Source of the DNA: CAYQLT01 sp964418425
GTDB lineage: Bacteria > Bacillota > Limnochordia > Limnochordales > Geochordaceae
Direction of reading: 5' to 3'
Assembly (NCBI GenBank): GCA_964418425.1
Contig: CAYQLT010000037.1
Coordinates: forward strand, 1-23,995
Length of the DNA: 23,995 bases
Below, one piece after another: positions 8,115 through 14,592 of this stretch. The notes beneath the pieces are model-generated. The model saw only the letters and a program-made list of their open reading frames with translations. It searched no databases and was not told the DNA's origin. Both the position numbers and the translations under genes were made by a program. Every line of letters starts with the position of its first letter. Position 1 is the stretch's first letter.

Positions 8115-10058
8115 ATGAAAGGCACCATGCTGGAATGCGTCGCCGGCCATGCCCGGAGTCGGCCCCACCATCCTGCCTATCGGGTGAAGCGGCAGGGCAT
8201 CTGGGCGAAGCGCACCTGGGCCGAGCTTTGGGCCGACGTCCAGGCTCTGGCCGCGTGGCTTATTTCCCGGGAAATCCAGCCTGGATGCCGGGTGGCCATC
8301 CTGGGCGACAACTCTCCGGAGTGGCTCACCGCCGAACTGGCTGTGCAGGCTGCCGGCGCCATCCCGGTGGGGATCTACCAGGACTGCATGGCCCCAGAGG
8401 TGGCGTACGTCGTCCGAAAGGCCCGTGCGGAGGCCATCTTCGTGCGCGACGAGGAACAGCTGGACAAGGTGGCGGCGATACGGGCCGAGCTCGGAGCACC
8501 CCGGTTTGCGGTACTGTGGGAGCTGGAGGGCATGCTGCGCTACCTGGGGCAGCCCTGGCTGGTCAGTTACGAGCAAGCGCTGGAGTCAGGGCGTCAGGAG
8601 CACGCGCGTTGCCCGCAGACCCTGGAGGAACGGCTGTCCGCCCTGACCGGCGACTCCCCGGCCTTCATCCTGCCCACTTCAGGCACCACCGCGCATCCCA
8701 AGCTCGCCGTGCTCACCCACCGCAACGTCCTTGCCGCCGCGGCCTCCATCGCGCGAGCTCTGGGTCTGCGGGGCGACGAGCATCTGTTTTCGGCCCTGCC
8801 CATGGCCTGGATCGGAGAGCAGATGCTCACGGTCCTGATGAGCACCTACCTGGGGGTCCCTGTTCACTTCCCGGAAACCCCCGACAGCTCCCGCACGGAT
8901 ATCGTGGCCGTTCAGCCCGACCTGTTTCTCGCCCCTCCTCGGGTGTGGGAGGATATCGCTTCTACGGTCAGGGCTCGGGCCGACGAAGCCGACCCCCTTA
9001 AGCGGGCGGTGCTCCGGTGGGGACTGGCCGTCGCCGTGGCGCACGCCGAGCGGGAGCTGGCTGGCCGGCGCCCGACGCCCTGGCAGCGGCTGCTGTACGG
9101 GCTCGCCTACTGGCTGGTGGCTCGCCCGATCCGGGGCCGGTTCGGGCTCGCCAACGCCCGGATTGCCCTGACGGGCGGGGCAGCCCTGGGCCCTGACGTG
9201 TTCAAATTCTTCAAAGGCCTCGGGCTGGACATTCGCCAGATTTACGGGCAGACCGAGAACGCCGCCTGCGTCTCCGTGCACCGCCGGGGCCGAGTACGGC
9301 CCACCACGGTGGGCGAAATCAACGAGGGCGTCGAGGTGCAAGTATCGGAACAGGGCGAAATCCTGGTTCGAGGGCCCGTCGTCTTCGCAGGCTACTTCGA
9401 GGACGAGGCCAGCACCCGCCGGGCGCTGGACGGAGGGTGGCTGCGTACCGGCGATGCGGGCTTCTTCGATGACGCGGGGCACCTCGTGGTGCTGGACCGC
9501 ATTCAGCACGTCTCTCGGCTGAAAGACGGCACCCGTTTTGCGCCGCAATACCTGGAAAACCAGCTCAAGTACAGCCCGTTCATCAAAGAAGCCGTGGTGT
9601 TCGGGGAAAGCCGGGACTGGATAGCGGCCATCCTGTGCATCGACTTCGAGACGGTGGGTAACTGGGCCCGCCGCCGGCGGATCGCGTATACCACCTACCA
9701 GAGCCTGGCGGCGCACCCTGAGGTGCGGCAGCTTATCCGAGAAGAGGTGCGGCGGGTCAACACCGGCCTGCCGGAGCCGCTGCGGGTGCGCAGTTTCGTG
9801 CTGCTCAACAAGGAGCTCCATCCCGACGACGAGGAAATGACCCGCACCCGCAAGCTGCGGCGCGGGATCATCGAGGCCCGTTACGGGGACGTCATCGACG
9901 CCCTGTACAGCGACGCCCCGTCGGTGGCTTACGAAAGCGTCATCCGGTACATGGACGGTCGAGAGGGCGTCGTGCGGGCGGAGCTGGCTATCGAGCGGCT
10001 GGAGGGCAAAGCCTGTGCCGTGGGACATGTCGATGACCGGGTTGGCCAACGGGTATAG
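8115..10058 (+). CDS. AMP-forming acyl-CoA ligase (long-chain fatty acid-CoA ligase-like)
   Basis: The protein is predicted to activate a carboxylic acid with ATP and CoA through an acyl-adenylate. The 647 residues carry the ANL-superfamily motifs: P-loop TSGTTAHPK at 188-196, IYGQTE at 376-381, GWLRTGD at 441-447, DR at 461-462, and a C-terminal domain with a basic RKLRR segment where the catalytic-lysine region is expected. Two normally conserved glycines of the P-loop (TSGTTGxPKG) are Ala193 and Leu197. Its length and the FAPQYLENQLKYSPFIKEAVVFG segment match the fatty-acyl or aryl-CoA ligases encoded with HAAT transporters. The ATG at 8115 follows GAAGGTGG by 7 nt. Its end overlaps livM by 44 nt. 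The ligase sits between livG and livM, so it probably acts on the imported acid; the substrate itself is not evident. Confidence 0.85.
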   Translation: MKGTMLECVAGHARSRPHHPAYRVKRQGIWAKRTWAELWADVQALAAWLISREIQPGCRVAILGDNSPEWLTAELAVQAAGAIPVGIYQDCMAPEVAYVVRKARAEAIFVRDEEQLDKVAAIRAELGAPRFAVLWELEGMLRYLGQPWLVSYEQALESGRQEHARCPQTLEERLSALTGDSPAFILPTSGTTAHPKLAVLTHRNVLAAAASIARALGLRGDEHLFSALPMAWIGEQMLTVLMSTYLGVPVHFPETPDSSRTDIVAVQPDLFLAPPRVWEDIASTVRARADEADPLKRAVLRWGLAVAVAHAERELAGRRPTPWQRLLYGLAYWLVARPIRGRFGLANARIALTGGAALGPDVFKFFKGLGLDIRQIYGQTENAACVSVHRRGRVRPTTVGEINEGVEVQVSEQGEILVRGPVVFAGYFEDEASTRRALDGGWLRTGDAGFFDDAGHLVVLDRIQHVSRLKDGTRFAPQYLENQLKYSPFIKEAVVFGESRDWIAAILCIDFETVGNWARRRRIAYTTYQSLAAHPEVRQLIREEVRRVNTGLPEPLRVRSFVLLNKELHPDDEEMTRTRKLRRGIIEARYGDVIDALYSDAPSVAYESVIRYMDGREGVVRAELAIERLEGKACAVGHVDDRVGQRV

Positions 10059-11094
10059 CCGCGTTTTCGCCCGCTACTTGCCGGACCGCTACGGGCACGA
10101 TGAGGCCCTGTTTCCCAACCGCCAGGCCCAGGTGGCCTTCGGGCTGCTGCTGGCCGGTCTCGTGCTGTTTCCCCTGCTTGCGAACCGGTACCTGCTGTTT
10201 GTGGCCAGCCTTGCGGGCATCGGGGTGGTGGGAGCGCTGGGGCTCAACCTGCTCACGGGCGCGACGGGGCAGATCTCCCTGGGCCACGCGGCCTTTCTTG
10301 GGGTGGGTGCTTACACGGCCGGCCTGGCCTCGCAGCGGGGAATCGGGCTGCCGGCGACCTTGCTGGCGGGCGGCTCGCTGGCCGCCGCGCTGGGACTGGT
10401 GCTGGGGCTCCCCTCCCTGCGGATCAAAGGGCTTTACCTGGCCATCTCCACGCTGGCCTTCCAGATGGTGATGGAGTACGTCTTCATCCACTGGGAGACC
10501 GTCACGGGCGGCATTCGGGGCCTCCAGCTGCCCGCGCCGGCGCTGCTCGGCTTGCCGGTGGACACTCCGGCTCGCTTCTTCTATGTGGTGGCGTCCGTAG
10601 CCGTCCTGCTGGGCCTGGCCGCCAAGCGGCTCCTGTCGACCCAGGGCGGGCGGTTCATGGTGGCAGTACGGGACAACGACCTCGCAGCCGAGGTCGTCGG
10701 AGTCCCCTTGCTTCAGACCAAGCTTCTGGCCTTCGCCCTGGCGGCCTTCTACGGTGGGGTGGCCGGCGCCCTGTGGGCCCACTTCTTCCGGGCGATTACC
10801 CCGGAGCACTTTCCCCTCTCCATGTCCATCTCGTACCTGGCCATGATCATCGTCGGAGGGCTGGGCACCGTTTCGGGCAGCGTGCTCGGGGCCCTGTTCA
10901 TCACCCTGGTGCCGGAGGGCCTCAACGTGCTGGTGGGCTACATGGGCCCCCGTATGGCGTGGCTGCTGGCTCCGCTCCGGGACGTGAGCTTCGGCTTACT
11001 GATATTGGTCTTCCTCATCGCCGAGCCCACCGGGCTGGCCGGTCTTTGGCGAAAATTTCGGGACTACCTGCGCACCTGGCCCCTGCCTTACTGA
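10015..11094 (+). CDS. livM: Branched-chain amino acid-type ABC transporter permease LivM
   Basis: This 359-residue membrane protein is the second permease of the HAAT importer. After about 40 hydrophilic residues it shows repeated hydrophobic segments and the family motifs ALGLNLLTGATGQISLGHAAF, LRIKGLYLAISTLAF, and the coupling region AVRDNDLAAEVVGVPLLQTKLLAF, then ending in GGLGTVSGSVLGALF. The GTG start at 10015 is supported by GGAGGGC about 8 nt upstream; in-frame ATGs at 10027 and 10033 are alternatives. The gene overlaps the end of the ligase gene by 44 nt, so ligase and permease are tightly coupled. Its stop lies in a hairpin shared with the convergent diguanylate cyclase gene. Confidence 0.9.
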   Translation: MPWDMSMTGLANGYSRVFARYLPDRYGHDEALFPNRQAQVAFGLLLAGLVLFPLLANRYLLFVASLAGIGVVGALGLNLLTGATGQISLGHAAFLGVGAYTAGLASQRGIGLPATLLAGGSLAAALGLVLGLPSLRIKGLYLAISTLAFQMVMEYVFIHWETVTGGIRGLQLPAPALLGLPVDTPARFFYVVASVAVLLGLAAKRLLSTQGGRFMVAVRDNDLAAEVVGVPLLQTKLLAFALAAFYGGVAGALWAHFFRAITPEHFPLSMSISYLAMIIVGGLGTVSGSVLGALFITLVPEGLNVLVGYMGPRMAWLLAPLRDVSFGLLILVFLIAEPTGLAGLWRKFRDYLRTWPLPY

Positions 11095-11118
11095 GGGGGG
11101 CGCGGCGGCCCACCCTCA
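11092..11118. terminator. Bidirectional hairpin between convergent livM and GGDEF genes
   Basis: TGAGGG at 11092-11097 pairs with CCCTCA at 11113-11118, and inner GGGC/GCCC bases extend the stem with a bulge. Each arm contains the stop codon of one gene: the TGA of livM on the plus strand and the TGA of the cyclase gene on the minus strand. There is no good U-tract on either side, so terminator activity is inferred from position. Confidence 0.45.
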
Positions 11119-11985
11119 CTCTTGTCCGCCAGGCTGCGGGAGGCCCTCGTCGTCGGCCACCACCGGCAGGCCGCGCTTTTTCGCCTCCGTGGAGCGCAGG
11201 CTGGCCAGATTGATCAGGTCGTCCAGGGTACGCCCCGAGGTGACGTCCCGCCGAGCCGATTGCCGCCTGCCGCCGGCGACCCCGGCCGACACGGAGACGG
11301 TCACGTTGCCGGCCCGCAGCTCCTCGGACAGCCGGCGCGCCAGCCGCCCGGCCAGGGCACAGGCGTCGGCCGAGCGGCGGCGGCTCACGATGACAAACTC
11401 GTCCCCGCCGTAACGGCCCACCAGGTCCTGACCGGGATCCACCATCTCCCGCAGCAGCCGAGCTGCTTTACGCAGCACCTCGTCGCCGGTGAGGTGGCCG
11501 TAAAGCTTGTTCACCGTCCGGAAGTTGTCCAGATCCAGAAAGATGACCGACAACTCGTCGCCGTTTTCCAGCATGTTTCGAGCCTGCTCCTTGAGCAGTT
11601 CGGGGCGGGGAAAGTCCGTCATGGGGTCGACGTATCGGAGGATCTCCGCCTCCACGTGCTCCCGGCTCAGCAGGCCGACGACCTGTCCGTCCTCGGTCAC
11701 CACCAACTGTTCAACAGGATGCTTCTGAAAAAGTTCGCGCGCTTCCCAAAGCGACGCCTGCGGCGAGATGGTTAAAACCGCCGTGGTCATCGCGTCGGCC
11801 ACCAACCGGTTGGGATGGTGCGAACGGACGTCTCTGCCCGTCAAGATCCCCACGAGCTTGCCGTTTTGGACTACCGGCAGGCAGCCGGTCTTCCCCCGGT
11901 TCATGCACGCCCCGGCCTCCTCCACGGAGAGATCGGGCGATGTGGTGAACACCGGCGCGCGCATGCACTCGGCCACTTTTCTCAT
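11116..11985 (-). CDS. CBS-pair sensor fused to GGDEF diguanylate cyclase
   Basis: The 289-residue cytosolic protein has two CBS repeats (about 1-55 and 62-115) followed by a GGDEF domain (about 120-275). The cyclase core is intact: VIFLDLDNF with metal ligand Asp151, Asn159 and Asp168 for guanine binding, and GGDEF at 193-197. It should make cyclic di-GMP from two GTP, with the CBS pair likely sensing an adenine nucleotide. The inhibitory I-site (RxxD five residues before GGDEF) reads PGQD, so product inhibition at that site is probably lost. The sequence of the entry helix (DPMTDFPRPELL) departs from the usual DPLTGLPNR. Its ATG overlaps the stop of the upstream small gene by 4 nt (ATGA), so the two are translationally coupled. 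Confidence 0.9.
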   Translation of the reverse strand: MRKVAECMRAPVFTTSPDLSVEEAGACMNRGKTGCLPVVQNGKLVGILTGRDVRSHHPNRLVADAMTTAVLTISPQASLWEARELFQKHPVEQLVVTEDGQVVGLLSREHVEAEILRYVDPMTDFPRPELLKEQARNMLENGDELSVIFLDLDNFRTVNKLYGHLTGDEVLRKAARLLREMVDPGQDLVGRYGGDEFVIVSRRRSADACALAGRLARRLSEELRAGNVTVSVSAGVAGGRRQSARRDVTSGRTLDDLINLASLRSTEAKKRGLPVVADDEGLPQPGGQE

Positions 11986-12353
11986 GTGAGATCCAGCTCC
12001 CTGGATACCTCCACCACCACCTGAGCCTGCACCTTCATCGCGCTGCGGGCCGTGGACAACCGGGAAAACTCCTCGGTGAGCAGCTCCGCCAGACGCTCAA
12101 GCGGCAACATCTTCAGCAGGCTCTTGCGCACCACCAGAGCCTCTACTTCGGGGTGGTCCAGCTTGATCACCTCGAACTGCCCCGGCGACACTGCCTCCAT
12201 CATCCGTCGTACGCCCTCGGAACCCACGGGAGCCTGTCGCCCGATGATGAGGCAGTCATGGATGGGCGGCACCTCGAACTCCGACAGGCGCAAGGTGATT
12301 TCCGCCTTGCGCGTCGGGCTGTCAAAATCCGCTTTGGCCGCGGCCTCCCCCAT
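11982..12353 (-). CDS. Small unknown protein, paralogue A, coupled to the diguanylate cyclase
   Basis: I do not recognise this 123-residue family. It has no signal peptide or membrane segment, and it alternates predicted strands and amphipathic helices. A gapless hand alignment to the product of 12593-12970 gives about 47 identities over 106 positions. Shared blocks include RLS, VP..HD, IGR.APV, SPG, an RK pair and a LAELL-type helix. The ATG at 12353 has GGGGG about 6 nt upstream and GGAGG further up. The stop overlaps the cyclase start by 4 nt, which suggests stoichiometric expression and a functional link to cyclic di-GMP signalling, for example as partner or effector of the cyclase. That link is inference from context only. 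Confidence 0.8.
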   Translation of the reverse strand: MGEAAAKADFDSPTRKAEITLRLSEFEVPPIHDCLIIGRQAPVGSEGVRRMMEAVSPGQFEVIKLDHPEVEALVVRKSLLKMLPLERLAELLTEEFSRLSTARSAMKVQAQVVVEVSRELDLT

Positions 12354-12505
12354 GGCGAACCCCCATTCCTCCGCTTCGATCTCTGCCCGGCTGCGCGCCT
12401 ACCGAAATCCCCACTCGCCACGGGCACGGGACTGCGGGCGGCACCAGTCTGCGTGAGGCGACACCCGTCGAAGCCGATCCGAGGTACCACGGCCTCGCGA
12501 GCCTG

Positions 12506-12534
12506 ATGGTAGCCCTCTCTCGGCCGGCCGTCAA
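12506..12534 (-). promoter_or_regulatory. Sigma-A-like promoter for paralogue A and the diguanylate cyclase
   Basis: On the minus strand TTGACG (12534-12529, 5 of 6 to consensus) is followed after exactly 17 nt by TACCAT (12511-12506, 4 of 6). Transcription would start near 12499, leaving a leader of about 145 nt before the ATG at 12353. The leader contains GCTTCGA (RNA side at 12474-12468) that can pair with TCGAAGC (12379-12373) immediately before the GGAGG element. Confidence 0.45.
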
Positions 12535-12584
12535 GCCGCATCCGTTGCCTCAAGCGACCCCACCGTAGCATCCACCGGCTCTTG

Positions 12585-12601
12585 GGCCCTTTTCAAGGGC
12601 C
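12585..12601 (-). other. Short hairpin at the 3' end of paralogue B
   Basis: GGCCCTT / AAGGGCC is a perfect 7-bp inverted repeat with a 3-nt loop covering the stop codon of the minus-strand gene 12593-12970. It has no downstream U-run. It may act as an mRNA end stabiliser or weak terminator that separates paralogue B from the promoter of paralogue A. Confidence 0.35.
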
Positions 12602-12970
12602 TTCCACCTCGTGGGTCACCTGCACGGAAACGTGCACCCGCGCCCGGGCGATCGAGCGGACCAGACCCGTCTGCAGGAAGGCGTCCACCAGAAGTTCCAC
12701 CAGGGCTTCCCGGGGGATCGCTCGCGTCAGCTCCTTGCGCAGAGCGACCGCGCTTACCTCGTCATGGGATAGCGCTACCATCTCGTACACGCCCGGCGAC
12801 AGCGCTTCCAGCGCTCTGGCCACCGCCGTCAGGGCCACGGGCGCGTCCCGACCAATCACCAGGCCGTCATGGGCAATGGGCACCCCCAGGTCAGACAGCC
12901 GAACGGTGATGGCAGCTCGACGCTGAGGCACTCCGGCCACGGACCAAATGGTGGGCAGTGGCTTCGCCAT
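12593..12970 (-). CDS. Small unknown protein, paralogue B
   Basis: This 125-residue protein is a clear paralogue of the product of 11982-12353, about 44% identical by a gapless hand alignment. I recognise no known family. Conserved features are the RRAAITVRLSDLGVP opening, HDGLVIGRDAPV, a central SPG turn, LRKEL and a C-terminal helix-strand unit (EALVELLVDAF then ARVHVSVQV). There is no signal peptide or transmembrane segment. The ATG at 12970 is chosen because AGTGGGGTGA lies about 7 nt upstream and similarity to paralogue A starts soon after it; the frame is open further upstream but that part has no conserved look. A gap of about 240 nt holding a separate promoter divides it from paralogue A. 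Confidence 0.78.
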   Translation of the reverse strand: MAKPLPTIWSVAGVPQRRAAITVRLSDLGVPIAHDGLVIGRDAPVALTAVARALEALSPGVYEMVALSHDEVSAVALRKELTRAIPREALVELLVDAFLQTGLVRSIARARVHVSVQVTHEVEGP

Positions 12971-13479
12971 AACTGTCTCACCCCACTTCTCCCGGCTCCG
13001 CCTGCAGGGCCAGGCACGCGGCCCGCACGCCGACACCGGTGCCAGCTCGTTCGCCCCCGCGGCTCGGTCGCCCCCGCGCAAAGCCTCGCCCGGCTTCACT
13101 GGCGCTCGCTTCCACACGACGAGGAAAACCAGGGAACCCACCTTCACCACGCCGACGGTTTCCAACCGACGAGAAACGCTAGATGCGTATGCAGCCGCCG
13201 TGCTCGGGAAGCAGGGCCGCCGAGCGCCAGACGTGACGCTTCCACTCCCGGTCATGGTGGGGCCCGCCTGCTGCCGGCCTCCAGCAACGCCGCCCACGCA
13301 CGCACCTCGCGACCGCGGGAAGAGCCGCCGCTTGGCCCGGCTTGTAAGTACCGGTGGGTTCGGCGAGGGGGATAAGACCTCCTGCCTGCAATTGCCTGGA
13401 AGGGAACCACCGCCCGGGCCTCCTACGTCCTTGACGCCTTCGCCGCCGCAAGCCCGGTCGGCTGAACCCCAGCGGGCGT
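12971..13479. other. About 510-nt gap without a convincing gene
   Basis: Both strands have open frames here, as expected at this GC content, but none has a good start with ribosome-binding site plus a protein-like composition. A stretch around 13100-13200 looks less GC-rich than its surroundings and includes a small CGGTT/AACCG hairpin. It may hold the promoter and leader of paralogue B, or gene remnants. No promoter with good boxes and spacing was found by eye. Confidence 0.4.
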
Positions 13480-14334
13480 CTACCAGGCGCTCATGCCACC
13501 GTCCACCACCAGCACCTGGCCTGTCACGAAGTCGGAGGCGGGAGCGCACAAGAACAGGGCTGGCCCGCAGACGTCGGCCGCAGTGCCCAGGCGCCCCAGG
13601 GGTGTCGCGGCCACCAGGCGCTCCCGGGAGCGTGCGATGACCGCGCCGGACATCCGGGTGGGCACAAAGCCGGGAGCGAGGGCATTGACCCGGATGCCCC
13701 AGGGACCCCACTTGGCGGCCAGGTCCCGGACCAGCGCCACCACGGCCCCCTTACTGGCCGTATAGCCCACCGCGTCCAGCAACTCCGGGGGCTGACCCCG
13801 AAAGGCCACCACCGATGAGATGGCCACGATCTTGCCGTAGCCGGCTCGGCGCATGACCCTGGCGGCCTCCCGGGCCACCAGGTACGTGCCGGTCACGTTC
13901 ACATCCATTACCCGCCGGAACTGCTCCACCGGCATCTCCAGCGACGGGGCACCCCAGGAAACCCCGGCCGCCGAGACCACGATGTCCAGCCGGCCACACC
14001 ACCGCTCCACGCGGGCCACCAGGTCAGCCACCTGCTCGGGGTCGGCCACGTCCGCCGCCACCGCCAGGGGCTCAAAGCCCTCCCCTGCCAGCTCCCGGGC
14101 CGCCGGGTCGAGCCACTCCCGCCGGCGGGCCGCGATGGCCACGCGGGCGCCGGCGCGGGCGAGAGTTTGCGCGATGGCCAGGCCCAGCCCGCGGGAGCCG
14201 CCCGTCACCAGCGCGGCTCGCCCGGTGAGGTCGTAAAGGGAGCGGACGTCAACCGCCTCCTGTGGCTGCGGCGACGGACCGGCAGGCTCAAGGGGTGACC
14301 CCGTGTCCGACGGTCGGGATGCAGGCTCTTGCAA
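13480..14334 (-). CDS. Short-chain dehydrogenase/reductase (SDR family)
   Basis: This is a classical SDR NAD(P)H-dependent oxidoreductase. From the TTG at 14334 it is 284 residues. The cofactor motif TGGSRGLG lies at 44-51, followed by the SAAG strand-4 motif (NAAG equivalent), the NVTGTYL helix, the ISS active-site Ser, YTASK with catalytic Tyr and Lys, and the closing PLGRLGTAADVCGPALFLCAPASDFVTGQVLVVDGG. Similarity begins about residue 34 (YDLTGRAALVTGG). No ATG or GTG lies between the TTG and that point in frame, and a GGGGGAGGA ribosome-binding site 7 nt before the TTG supports this start, giving a Pro/Ser-rich extension of about 33 residues. The overall pattern resembles gluconate or 3-oxoacyl reductase-like SDRs; the substrate cannot be inferred. 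Confidence 0.85.
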   Translation of the reverse strand: MQEPASRPSDTGSPLEPAGPSPQPQEAVDVRSLYDLTGRAALVTGGSRGLGLAIAQTLARAGARVAIAARRREWLDPAARELAGEGFEPLAVAADVADPEQVADLVARVERWCGRLDIVVSAAGVSWGAPSLEMPVEQFRRVMDVNVTGTYLVAREAARVMRRAGYGKIVAISSVVAFRGQPPELLDAVGYTASKGAVVALVRDLAAKWGPWGIRVNALAPGFVPTRMSGAVIARSRERLVAATPLGRLGTAADVCGPALFLCAPASDFVTGQVLVVDGGMSAW

Positions 14335-14475
14335 AGCACCATCCTCCCCCCGAAGCCGCCGGTCTGCACGCGGCGGCCGGCTTGCGGTCTTTCGCCACGC
14401 TTCTCCCCAACGCCGCCTGCACCTGCCGGGAGAGGCCCCACGAAACGTCCGGTAGGCGGTCGGCGCACAAGGACC

Positions 14476-14491
14476 CGTTCCACGTGGAAAA
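14476..14491. promoter_or_regulatory. Candidate parS (ParB-binding) site or other palindromic operator
   Basis: CGTTCCACGTGGAAAA contains the perfect 12-bp palindrome TTCCACGTGGAA (14478-14489). Compared with the parS core GTTNCACGTGNAAC, 13 of 14 positions agree, the last C being A. It lies in the divergent intergenic region between the SDR and VanW genes, where either a chromosome-partition site or a dimeric regulator operator is plausible. No parA or parB gene is in the window. Confidence 0.45.
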
Positions 14492-14592
14492 GTGACAGGG
14501 TGTGCCGGCAGCGGTTGGCCGGACCGGCGGGGCCTCATCGCCCGGCATCCCGGCCGCCGTCGGGGCATAGGAGGTGGTTCGGGTGGCGAGAG

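Noticed and set aside
12354..13479. Cyclic di-GMP (GEMM) riboswitch near the diguanylate cyclase genes
   Set aside because: I looked for the conserved GEMM core (CACGCACAG, GCAAA and tetraloop-receptor elements) on the minus strand and did not find it.
12948..13640. 230-codon plus-strand open frame over the gap and the end of the SDR gene
   Set aside because: Arg/Pro/Ser/Thr-rich low-complexity translation, no ribosome-binding site seen, and it runs into the antisense of a well-supported gene.
12971..13711. Upstream continuation of the paralogue B frame, giving a 372-residue protein
   Set aside because: Similarity to paralogue A begins only after the ATG at 12970, that ATG has a good ribosome-binding site, and the upstream part overlaps the SDR gene in another frame.
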